DNA from: Bacilli bacterium
Lineage (GTDB): Bacteria > Bacillota_I > Bacilli_A > RFN20 > CAG-826
DNA length: 57,609 bases
Direction: 5' to 3'
Assembly: GCA_024695235.1 (NCBI GenBank)
Contig: JAILIP010000016.1
Span: 1 to 57,609 of the forward strand
Made by a program: the position numbers and the translations under genes. This document shows positions 52,001 through 57,547 of the stretch, in pieces (the first letter of the stretch is position 1; each line of letters begins with the position of its first letter). Under the pieces are notes generated by a model. The model worked only from the letters and a program-made list of their open reading frames with translations, ran no database searches and had not been told where the DNA came from.

Positions 52001-52909
52001 TTTTTGAGGGGTTTCACCTTTGTAAGTTGGTGTATCTCCATAGTTATATGTTTCGCTAGCTAATTCAGATGTACCATTCATCCATTTGACTGTGTATGTA
52101 TTAATAATCCAATGAGCGAATAGAGCTTCGGATTTTGCATCAATATTCCATACACCAGTGCTAGGTATTTTGGTTCCACCATATAATTTTGTATACCATC
52201 CATCAAATGTGTGGCCTTCTTTGGTTGGCTCAGGTAATGTGTATTCAAGATCATACTTTAGGTATATAGTTTTGGGTTCGGTTGAGCCGTTGAAAGAACC
52301 ACCGTTTGGATACAAAGCTGTCACACAAACACGGCCATCGGCTCTTAGACCAATTGTCAAATCTCTAGTTACAACTTGTTTAAAATCATAATTCCAACCA
52401 GCTACTTCATAACCTGTGATAACAGGAAGTTCAGGAATGTCTTCTTCTCTAATTAGAGAATCTTCTTCAACTTTCATTGTTTTCACTGTTTTATGGCTGA
52501 TTTGATTTAGAAATGTAACATTAAAATTGAAATGTCTATGAATTAACACAGCATAAGATTTTGTTTCTTTACCTGCTGTTACGTGCACACAAGCAAAATT
52601 GCTTAAAGTTTGACCCTCATCAAGAACTATAGTTTTAGATGGGATTGTGTCGTTGCCTTCAACATCTCTAGAAACGAACCATTCTGCTTTTTCACTGGTA
52701 ACAATGTGATCCGCAAAATTAAACGTTAGTACATCATTTTTAACAGTAATAACATATCCGCCTACGTCGCCCAGAGTGTTATCTTCTTTATAGCTGTAGA
52801 CATCCTTAATGGCAATATCTGCGCCTTTAACTTTTTGAGAATTATTGCCACAACCTGATAAAAAACCACAAAAAAGAAGCATTGCTATAAGTTTTTTCAA
52901 TAATTTCAT
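49091..52909 (-). CDS. Large surface lipoprotein with about ten InlB/Flg_new-type repeats
   Basis: A 1272-residue lipoprotein (LLFCGFLSGCGNNSQ, lipid Cys about 21). After an N-terminal domain (about 30-130) it is built of beta-grasp Listeria-Bacteroides repeats of about 70 residues, each ending in F-x-x-W or Y-T-F-x-G-W-Y motifs (TFDGWYTK, TFKNWSPE, TFSNWSPA, TFNGWYLD twice). The three at about 270-475 are close copies of one subtype. A non-repeat domain interrupts at about 780-900, and the C-terminal 180 residues include a PPC-like jelly roll (NISINGTNEQIIAFVPLA). It is probably an adhesin or binding protein. No LPxTG motif is seen. Confidence 0.88.
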   Translation of the reverse strand: MKLLKKLIAMLLFCGFLSGCGNNSQKVKGADIAIKDVYSYKEDNTLGDVGGYVITVKNDVLTFNFADHIVTSEKAEWFVSRDVEGNDTIPSKTIVLDEGQTLSNFACVHVTAGKETKSYAVLIHRHFNFNVTFLNQISHKTVKTMKVEEDSLIREEDIPELPVITGYEVAGWNYDFKQVVTRDLTIGLRADGRVCVTALYPNGGSFNGSTEPKTIYLKYDLEYTLPEPTKEGHTFDGWYTKLYGGTKIPSTGVWNIDAKSEALFAHWIINTYTVKWMNGTSELASETYNYGDTPTYKGETPQKAGDAQYSYTFKNWSPEIKPVTANTSYYAQFTSTVNKYTVTWKNWDGQVLETDTDVPYGTYPHFDGNQPSKPSDAQYTYTFSNWSPALSNVSGDVEYVAQFNSVVNKYQVRFLNYDGSLLQEKSVDYGTSVTYTGATPTRDHQNHKSYTFKSWDKDISSVTSNMDVYAEYNVFDNYTFTFIDETSTTVTVPENSSIASMMPENTSTSISGNNETSYSWVFDGDYTYHENPNYRGIYYITYILNNGTNNDDNPISIYEDESIDLLDPSRSGYTFNGWYLDGETDPINTLTGITSNISLEAKWDPTQFSITYHVDGGTNHIKNPDSYTILDTIELKNPSKTGYTFNGWYLDSGYASSISSITNRTGDLDLYAKFTANTYNVTFNSNGGTYQQKLTVTLDSRNGDLGTKTFSVNQNSYFDPYASWKLTTYNSTSAFAGWYLNSGCTNKFSGTTTIEENVTLYAKWDVIQPSTTKYLSNEVTLRTPNRSSIGYTSNYKHTCYIPGDVTSIAYEIYIPSNSGSVATVFYLFSITRNEMLVQISDDGTKTGTVNVQPGEIIGVSGTWNQGSTENCTISVNSKSTNRVLSSNNRSAEVVYDALSNAPAVEKRGYDFLGWYDSNDNRLEDYYNFDSDKDLIARWQLSNYQINYHLDGGTNDENNPLTYTTEDSFTFLSASKTGYTFDGWYTSPEFTTQSQITGISANSVGDVDVYAKFTPNEYTLTLSPNGGDISPVVTFMDGDDVLETYELTISEHCYYAPTPKEGFIFAGWYIDQELTELFNFSGSVTHDLTLYAKWLECDNDSIYIESTPEYNISINGTNEQIIAFVPLANRSITFTSISDLDLFGTLYDENHNVLISSDDISDTDLDFFLTYNLQAGKVYYLAVKGNMLSTIGDAIITISNTGECYIDGTTYSSDYSITVQYGAEYVLCSYGVMIDGTTVYELVGWFDDDDNQYYGGTWLYEDDLTLHAVWIAI

Positions 52910-52940
52910 CCCAATACCTCTTTTTTAACAAATAAGGCGA

Positions 52941-52970
52941 TCTATAGGAACACCTATTTTAAATATACAA
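52941..52970 (-). promoter_or_regulatory. Promoter of the repeat lipoprotein gene
   Basis: On the minus strand TTGTAT, 18 bp, TATAGA. An AAGAGGT ribosome site lies before ATG 52909. Confidence 0.55.
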
Positions 52971-53030
52971 AGACTAAGATTGAGAAGCAAGCACCTAAGT
53001 GCTGCAAATGTTAAAGTAAATCGCAAGATA

Positions 53031-53147
53031 CTATCTAAGGCTTTTGAATCTTTCTTTAGATTTTTGATCAAAACGATATGAATCACAAATCTTAGACATT
53101 GTCTTTCTTTTGAGAATGATGTCCTCTAATTCTTTTAGAAAAGTCAT
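53031..53147 (-). CDS. Small ORF of 38 codons, doubtful
   Basis: The 52910-53213 interval holds one plausible short ORF, starting MTFLKELEDIILKRKTMS and ending ERFKSLR. It is helical and charged, and TATAAA lies 5 bp before the ATG without a ribosome site, as in the leaderless genes elsewhere in this window. It could equally be a remnant of a longer gene. No family is recognised. Confidence 0.3.
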   Translation of the reverse strand: MTFLKELEDIILKRKTMSKICDSYRFDQKSKERFKSLR

Positions 53148-53181
53148 TGTATTTTATAAAAATATATGATTTTATAATTAT

Positions 53182-53227
53182 AGAATTCACCCGTGGTAGC
53201 TAATGACTACCGCCTAGTGGGAATTCT
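53182..53227 (+). terminator. Long hairpin overlapping the PemK-like stop codon
   Basis: AGAATTC (53182-53188) pairs with GAATTCT (53221-53227), and GGTAG with CTACC inside. On the plus strand a run TTTTTATTTAT follows, but no plus gene precedes it. On the minus strand the stem overlaps the end of the gene at 53214 and the T run is poor. Confidence 0.45.
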
Positions 53228-53558
53228 TTTTATTTATAATTGCCCAAATCTTCTCAATATCTTCAGGACATAACTTGTAATCTTTTAATACTTCACTCAG
53301 ATATTCTTTTGAATCGATTCTTAAATCATCTCTTAAGTAAGATTCTTTTGACCAATCTTGTGGATCGTGAATTTTTATATTTTTATGATGCCCTCTTTTT
53401 GGGCTATGAGTTAAACCAATATTGACATATGAACCACCATCTTCGGATTCTCCTACAATTAGTGATGGGTGTGATCCGATTTTCTGATCATTCTTTTTTC
53501 TTTTTTTATTTCTTCTAAAATGCCATTCTGTGCTTTTTAATCGTTTGATTTTTTTCAT
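53214..53558 (-). CDS. Orphan small protein with a PemK/MazF-like pattern
   Basis: A 114-residue protein. After a very basic start (MKKIKRLKSTEWHFRRNKKRKK) the order of motifs resembles PemK/MazF toxins: HPSLIVGES (compare RPxLVI), then YVNIGLTHSPKRG (compare the V-x-P-I-T-S strand), and SYLRDDLRIDSKEYL with LCPEDIEKIWAIINK at the end (compare the DQIR and C-terminal helix). An AAGGAG site precedes the ATG. No antitoxin gene is adjacent. It sits 20-500 bp from two type I toxin-like units. The family call is tentative. Confidence 0.45.
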   Translation of the reverse strand: MKKIKRLKSTEWHFRRNKKRKKNDQKIGSHPSLIVGESEDGGSYVNIGLTHSPKRGHHKNIKIHDPQDWSKESYLRDDLRIDSKEYLSEVLKDYKLCPEDIEKIWAIINKKNSH

Positions 53559-53598
53559 AACAAAACTCCTTAAAATTGATTAGGGAGCTTTTGATGTG

Positions 53599-53667
53599 TA
53601 TAATGTAGACAAGAAGAATGGATCCCCCAGGTGATTTGTCAAGTCTCCCTGACTGGGTCTATTTTTT
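53599..53667 (+). ncRNA. Putative antisense antitoxin RNA of unit B1, with promoter
   Basis: TATAAT (53599-53604) followed by GTAGACAAGAAGAAT, as in unit A2, predicts a start near 53611. A stem CCCAG/CTGGG followed by TCTATTTTTT would end the RNA near 53667, just at the stop codon of the opposing peptide gene. The hairpin is less regular than in the other units. Confidence 0.55.
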
Positions 53668-53749
53668 ATTTCATTACTACAAGGAGAAATATAATGAATA
53701 AATCGAAGGCTAATAGAAGCAGAAGTTTTTCTAGTTCTTTTAGTTTCAT
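53666..53749 (-). CDS. Small hydrophobic peptide, putative type I toxin (unit B1)
   Basis: A 27-residue peptide beginning MKLKELEKLLLLLAFD and ending VVMK: charged amphipathic start, one membrane helix. AGAAAGGAGG precedes ATG 53749. It has the same unit structure as at 7.2-7.6 kb: convergent short RNA at its 3' end and the conserved box about 35 bp upstream of its start. Toxicity is inferred. Confidence 0.6.
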   Translation of the reverse strand: MKLKELEKLLLLLAFDLFIIFLLVVMK

Positions 53750-53784
53750 AAGACGTCCTCCTTTCTCCTGGAGGCATCCATTCC

Positions 53785-53809
53785 GAGTTTTAACGTCTTT
53801 ATCTTTGAC
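53785..53809. repeat. Dispersed box, copy 3
   Basis: GAGTTTTAACGTCTTTATCT followed by TTGAC. In this copy and copy 1 the box runs directly into GATTATGTTATAATGT, the -10 region of the next antisense RNA. Confidence 0.85.
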
Positions 53810-53819
53810 GTGATTATGT

Positions 53820-53885
53820 TATAATGTTGACTGAAGAACTGATCCTCAGGGACTTTAGTCACTGACCCGTCGGGGTCGTTTTTCT
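53820..53885 (+). ncRNA. Putative antisense antitoxin RNA of unit B2, with promoter
   Basis: An extended -10 TGTTATAAT (53820-53825) predicts a start near 53832. GACCC (53864-53868), loop GTCG, GGGTC (53873-53877) and a T run end the RNA near 53885, two bases from the stop codon of the opposing gene. The toxin mRNA would have to extend beyond its stop codon to pair with it. Confidence 0.6.
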
Positions 53886-53886
53886 T

Positions 53887-53967
53887 TTAACGTTTTGCAA
53901 CGATGAAGAGAAACACAATGAAGGCAAAGAAGACTATCGCTATCACTAGCTCACTTATTTGTTTCAT
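53887..53967 (-). CDS. Small hydrophobic peptide, putative type I toxin (unit B2)
   Basis: A 26-residue peptide starting MKQISELVIAIVFFAF and ending VAKR. AAAGGAGG precedes ATG 53967. The MKQ(I/L)SEL start and equal length make it the closest relative of the unit A1 peptide, showing that the two arrays descend from one element. Confidence 0.65.
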   Translation of the reverse strand: MKQISELVIAIVFFAFIVFLFIVAKR

Positions 53968-54020
53968 AAACCATACCTCCTTTCCTTTAAACCAATAAAG
54001 TCCAAGAGGCAATCAGTTCC

Positions 54021-54045
54021 GAGTTTTAACGTCTTTAACTTTGAC
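54021..54045. repeat. Dispersed box, copy 4
   Basis: GAGTTTTAACGTCTTTAACT followed by TTGAC, identical to copy 1 in its first 20 bases. It marks the outer end of array B. Confidence 0.85.
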
Positions 54046-54134
54046 GCGTACATAATACACAATTCATATATAAAAATCAGTAGTTCCAAACAAAGTTTGA
54101 GACTACGTGAGACTAATTTTTTGAGAAATTAAAA

Positions 54135-54153
54135 AAGGAAGCATTGCTTCCTT
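54135..54153. terminator. Terminator after the tfoX-like gene
   Basis: AAGGAAGC, loop ATT, GCTTCCTT, with A-rich sequence before and T-rich sequence after, so it can work in both directions. It differs only in the loop from the hairpin flanking array A (7719-7737). Confidence 0.75.
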
Positions 54154-54188
54154 AATTTTTGTCTCGTGAGACTAATTTGAAAACTTTT

Positions 54189-54476
54189 TTATTTGATGTC
54201 TTTTAGAATCTTTAATACTATCTCTTTAATTTCTTCAGGATCTTCTATGTCCACTACTAACATCGGTTTAGCGCTTGGATATGGAATAGCCTCGTTAAAG
54301 TCATATTTTAAAACTGAATTAGTTTTCTTAATGAGGAACCTATTATCATATATTCCTCCAAAGATAACTCCATCCTTGTAAAGGATATATTCACTCATCA
54401 TGTATTTATAAGATATGCCTTTAACCTCTCTAAGAAGGTCAAGAACATATGTTAGATATTCTTTAGAACTAGCCAT
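54189..54476 (-). CDS. TfoX N-terminal domain family protein
   Basis: A 95-residue protein from ATG 54476 (MASSKEYLTYVLDLL). SYKYMMSEYILYKDGVIFGGI and DNRFLIKKT are the core of the TfoX_N fold, also found in competence regulators of proteobacteria, but stand-alone domains in Firmicutes have no assigned role. TATAAT ends 6 bp before the ATG with no ribosome site, so the transcript would start at the A of ATG. A longer TTG-started form overlaps that -10 box and is rejected. Confidence 0.82.
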   Translation of the reverse strand: MASSKEYLTYVLDLLREVKGISYKYMMSEYILYKDGVIFGGIYDNRFLIKKTNSVLKYDFNEAIPYPSAKPMLVVDIEDPEEIKEIVLKILKDIK

Positions 54477-54482
54477 GTTTTT

Positions 54483-54488
54483 ATTATA
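54483..54488 (-). promoter_or_regulatory. -10 box giving a leaderless tfoX-like mRNA
   Basis: A perfect TATAAT on the minus strand, then AAAAAC and ATG 54476. The expected transcription start is the first base of the start codon. Confidence 0.6.
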
Positions 54489-54510
54489 CAAGATATCAAT
54501 AAAATAAAAA

Positions 54511-54531
54511 ATAAGATATTATATATCTTAT
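54511..54531 (-). terminator. Terminator after the MmcQ-EVE gene
   Basis: ATAAGATAT, 3-nt loop, ATATCTTAT form a perfect stem, followed on the minus strand by TTTTTTATTTT. It lies about 130 bp past the gene end, between it and the tfoX-like promoter. The AT-rich stem could also be an operator. Confidence 0.55.
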
Positions 54532-54659
54532 TATCAATGGAATGGTTTACCTTATTTGATACAATGCTAGTTTTTGTATACCCTAGTTTTTTTTCATACC
54601 CTTATGGTTTAGAGGCAATTTAATTAGGTGATTATTGAAGGTTTAATAGCAAATATTAC

Positions 54660-55730
54660 TTATTTAATCTTTTTGTCAATCTCTTTTGCCACATTTTCAT
54701 CTATTGAAACAGGTCCTCTTATAAGAGATATTCCAAGGGTTTTTAGATATTTAAAATTAATGTCGTTATTATCTACTTTTTGAAGGAGTTTTATTTTCAT
54801 TAATTTACTCATGGATACTTCTTTAGATTTGTATTCAAAAGGAATATCAGTTTCCACTACTTCGCACTTAAATTTAATCGCGCCAATAGGATTAGCGACA
54901 TACATATAGCAAATGTCACCGATATTAACTTTTCGAGATTGTTTCCAACCAGTCACGCCATTATCTCTTATAAAAGCGGCTTCTAAATCATAGAATTTAG
55001 GATTGCAAGGCTGGATAAAATATAATCGTTCATTGTTCCTTCTTGTGGTTTTGCCAATAATAAAGTTTCTTGAATAATCGATATATTCCATGACTTCATT
55101 ATCAGAATGTGTATCATCAAGTATGATCGATACCCATTTTTGCTTATTCATATGATAGGAAGGATAAATGTTTTTGTTCTTTAATATTTCTTCTCTTTTT
55201 TCTTCATCGATTCTGACATTGATAACATCAACATATTCTTCTTTATTGAAATGACCAAAAACCGATTTGCTAACATTCATGATTAAGCCATACCATTTTT
55301 GATTGCCGTGATAACGGAAAACACCATAATTTACGATATGTGGATCCGCGAAAGGAAAATCTGGTAGTTCGTGATATTTTTCCTCTATTAGCTCAGCTAA
55401 TCTATTCGCTTGATTGGAAACGAATCTTTCCTTTTTGAAGCATTTATCTCTTATGTCAATGAGTATTTCTTGATAGTCTTCTCTAATCGAAGCGATAAAA
55501 GCGCCTTTATAAGAGTCATTATGAATTTGCGTATATTCTTCGTTGAATGTCTTTTCGATAACTTTTCCTGATAAAACACCATGTTCATCTATGGTGATCA
55601 AAGCTTTAAATTCATCATTATGTAAATCTTTGCTATAAGTATAGATATCTTTAAAACAATCAAACCCATAAGCGATGAGTTTGTCATTTATTGGACGATA
55701 ACTCGCAAATATTTCACGTTCTATATTCAT
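54660..55730 (-). CDS. MmcQ/YjbR-family domain fused to a C-terminal EVE domain
   Basis: A 356-residue protein from ATG 55730 (MNIEREIFASYRPIND). Residues about 90-230 are a MmcQ/YjbR (CyaY-like fold) domain: YGVFRYHGNQKWYGLIMNV, then NIYPSYHMNKQKWVSIIL. Residues about 240-350 resemble an EVE/PUA-like domain: YFIQPCNPKFYDLEAAF, VNIGDICYMYVANPIGAI and FKCEVVETDIP. EVE domains read modified bases and are often found in restriction or RNA-modification contexts. The residues 1-85 match the N-terminal part of longer MmcQ proteins. GATAAT 7 bp before the ATG suggests a leaderless mRNA. Confidence 0.72.
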   Translation of the reverse strand: MNIEREIFASYRPINDKLIAYGFDCFKDIYTYSKDLHNDEFKALITIDEHGVLSGKVIEKTFNEEYTQIHNDSYKGAFIASIREDYQEILIDIRDKCFKKERFVSNQANRLAELIEEKYHELPDFPFADPHIVNYGVFRYHGNQKWYGLIMNVSKSVFGHFNKEEYVDVINVRIDEEKREEILKNKNIYPSYHMNKQKWVSIILDDTHSDNEVMEYIDYSRNFIIGKTTRRNNERLYFIQPCNPKFYDLEAAFIRDNGVTGWKQSRKVNIGDICYMYVANPIGAIKFKCEVVETDIPFEYKSKEVSMSKLMKIKLLQKVDNNDINFKYLKTLGISLIRGPVSIDENVAKEIDKKIK

Positions 55731-55805
55731 ACCTACAATTATCAATTATTTTTTTCTTAAAGCCCACGACGAAAAAACTATATCATGGATAAAGTTTTAA
55801 AATAT

Positions 55806-56060
55806 TCACTGATTCAAGCACTGATCAGAGATAGATTGACTATAGTTTTGCCCAGTTTTCAATAAAGCCCAAACAATTCAAAGTATCTTTCTTGCTGCAT
55901 GAGTTAAGGCACAAATTGGATGTTTTCCTTCGCCTTTTTTTCTTTGGTTTGAATAGAATTCTGCAATCTCAGAACAACGAATACGAACTTTCTCCGCTAC
56001 TTGAAATGAACCATACCTAAGTAAAGACGATCCTCTTTTTCTAAAGAGCAACTTAATCAA
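55806..56060 (-). pseudogene. IS110-family transposase remnant (C-terminal end, with internal stop)
   Basis: The conceptual reading KRGSSLLRYGSFQVAEKVR, then AEFYSNQRKKGEGKHPICAL and THAARKIL matches the C-terminal Transposase_20 region of IS110 elements. A TGA (55878-55880) then interrupts the frame, which continues IVWALLKTGQNYSQSIS to a second TGA at 55806, so one sense codon has become a stop. The N-terminal DEDD catalytic half is missing. IS110 elements lack terminal inverted repeats, so the ends cannot be drawn. Confidence 0.75.
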
Positions 56061-56104
56061 TAAGCTCTAAAAACAGAGCATAGCGAACAAAAAGTAGTCT
56101 ACAA

Positions 56105-56131
56105 ATAAGAAAAAATGAGCTTTTCAGCTCA
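56105..56131 (-). terminator. Terminator downstream of the metI remnant
   Basis: TGAGCT, loop GAAA, AGCTCA, then TTTTTTCTT on the minus strand. Confidence 0.75.
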
Positions 56132-56199
56132 CTTTTGCGTTTTTCGCATATTCCACTTTGTGTCAAAGCATGTATATGAATGTGCTGCTGTAACGGAGT

Positions 56200-56451
56200 T
56201 TATAGCCAAATGTCAATTTGTGACGGAGTTAACAAAAGGAATAGAAACACCACCAGAAGAATGAACGGAATCGAGCGACCGACATCGATGACTCGATTCA
56301 AGACGAAATTGGCGATTTTGTTTCTGAATAATCCTCCTGGTCGGGTTTCGCTCACCAGCGTTCCCAGAGGAAAAGCGAAGATCCAGGAAATCATCAAAGA
56401 GACAAATAACATGTATAAGGTTTCTAATGTGGCATCAAACATCTCATTCAT
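56200..56451 (-). pseudogene. Truncated methionine ABC transporter permease (MetI N-terminus)
   Basis: From ATG 56451 (AAAGGAGATGA just upstream) the 83 codons begin MNEMFDATLETLYMLFVSL and run through FAFPLGTLVSETRPGGLF and VIDVGRSIPFILLVVFLF, the N-terminal third of MetI (normal length about 220). The frame then leaves the homology (PSQIDIWL) and stops. A 12-bp near-repeat (TGTAACGGAGTT at 56189, TGTGACGGAGTT at 56219 on the plus strand) lies at the break. No metN or metQ is nearby, so this is a relic. Confidence 0.75.
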
Positions 56452-56460
56452 CTCCTTTGC

Positions 56461-56486
56461 AAGAAAAAAGCACCCTAGTTGGATGC
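56461..56486 (-). terminator. Terminator of the GNAT gene
   Basis: GCATCC, 5-nt loop, GGGTGC (one T-G pair), then TTTTTTCTT on the minus strand. It lies immediately before the metI remnant ribosome site. Confidence 0.7.
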
Positions 56487-56506
56487 CCTTCATTAAGACT
56501 TTGTCT

Positions 56507-57022
56507 TTATTTCATTATTTTTTGGAACCTAAACATGCCATCCATTCCATCGGGCATGTCTTTGTCTTTTAGGAATTTGCCGAAGAACTCGACAATGTGG
56601 AATCCTAGCTTATTCACGTAAAAGTGGATGTTCCTTTGTTCGAAATAAGGCGTAACAGTTTCCCAGACCTTTATTTCTGGATGAAGCCTCTCCATTTCCT
56701 TCCATGCGGATTGCCCTACCCCTCTGGATTCGGAATTGGGTATAACAAATAATAGTTCCAGTTCTCCAAAATCATCTTTTAAGTTTACTACCGCGCCACC
56801 GATTTTCTTATCGCCATCAACGATTCTATAGGCGATCGAGCCTTCTTTATGGATGACTTCGACGACATCTGCTTTTGCGATGATTTGGCCGTCTTCCTCA
56901 TACATCTCTTTTAATTCATCCTCGTTAAAGCGGCCTTTGACGCCATAATTAAAAGCTTCTTGCGCATCTTTGACGAATTGTTCTTCGTCTTGTGGATTTA
57001 ACAATTCCAACCTTGTGTTCAT
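56507..57022 (-). CDS. GNAT family N-acetyltransferase
   Basis: A 171-residue acetyltransferase. The start is ATG 57022 (MNTRLELLNPQDEEQFVKD), set by AGGAGGAACTGTC; longer in-frame versions have no ribosome site. The acetyl-CoA pyrophosphate loop region is LLFVIPNSESRGVGQSAWKE (about 90-109, Q/R-x-x-G-x-G/A pattern). NIHFYVNKLGFHIVEFF is the usual C-terminal block. The acceptor is unknown. A structured 5' leader of about 115 nt precedes it and a terminator follows. Confidence 0.85.
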   Translation of the reverse strand: MNTRLELLNPQDEEQFVKDAQEAFNYGVKGRFNEDELKEMYEEDGQIIAKADVVEVIHKEGSIAYRIVDGDKKIGGAVVNLKDDFGELELLFVIPNSESRGVGQSAWKEMERLHPEIKVWETVTPYFEQRNIHFYVNKLGFHIVEFFGKFLKDKDMPDGMDGMFRFQKIMK

Positions 57023-57154
57023 GACAGTTCCTCCTGGGGCATAAAAGAAAAGCCCATTAATCACGAGCTCACTCGACATCTTATCCAACAGGCGGCCGAC
57101 TAATTAGTCTCCCCTCCACTACGGTGGACTGTCCTCCGATGTAACTTGATTATA
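57023..57154 (-). promoter_or_regulatory. Promoter and structured leader of the GNAT gene
   Basis: An extended -10 TGATATAAT (TATAAT at 57154-57149 on the minus strand) predicts a start near 57142. The leader contains TCCAC-CGTA-GTGGA (57128-57115) and a GGGC/GCCC pair near the ribosome site. I recognise no known riboswitch class. Confidence 0.4.
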
Positions 57155-57159
57155 TCAAA

Positions 57160-57399
57160 TTATTTCAAATCAAATACGCATTTTGGTAAGTAAGCCGTGT
57201 AGCGAGGATAATCGCTGCCTTCGCTTTCGATGAGGATTCCGTAATCAAACCATCTGCTACCACATGGATAATAGGTAAAAGGCACCCTAAATGCGACTCG
57301 AGTTGGTTTGGAGTCGCGTTGAGATCTAATTGACCGACTGTTCGAATTCTGCCCATTTTGATAAATTAGGCTTTTCTTTTGCTCATTGATTATTTCCAT
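57160..57399 (-). CDS. Uncertain 79-codon ORF after tRNA-Arg
   Basis: The ORF starts MEIINEQKKSLIYQNGQ directly after the tRNA terminator, without a ribosome site, and contains FTYYPCGSRWFDYGILIE. A second frame (57165-57356) is open across nearly the same bases. The region is more GC-rich than its surroundings. No family is recognised; it may be non-coding or a remnant acquired next to the tRNA. Confidence 0.25.
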   Translation of the reverse strand: MEIINEQKKSLIYQNGQNSNSRSIRSQRDSKPTRVAFRVPFTYYPCGSRWFDYGILIESEGSDYPRYTAYLPKCVFDLK

Positions 57400-57403
57400 A
57401 TAA

Positions 57404-57429
57404 ACAAAAAAGTACTACTAAGTAGTACT
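57404..57429 (-). terminator. Terminator of tRNA-Arg
   Basis: AGTACTAC, loop TTA, GTAGTACT, then TTTTTTGTTT on the minus strand. Confidence 0.85.
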
Positions 57430-57470
57430 GTTCTGTATTCTCACAAGTTATTAACTTGGAAAATTTGGAA

Positions 57471-57547
57471 TGGCGCGCTCGAGGCGACTCGAACGCCTGA
57501 CCCACAGCTTAGAAGGCTGTTGCTCTATCCAACTGAGCTACGAGCGC
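57471..57547 (-). tRNA. tRNA-Arg (anticodon TCT)
   Basis: On the minus strand a full cloverleaf is readable. The acceptor stem GCGCTCG pairs with CGAGCGC, followed by discriminator G and an encoded CCA. The D-arm contains AGCTCAGTTGGATAGAGC. The anticodon stem is ACAGC/GCTGT with loop CTTCTAA (anticodon TCT), and the T-loop is GTTCGAGTC. It reads AGA codons. Confidence 0.97.
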
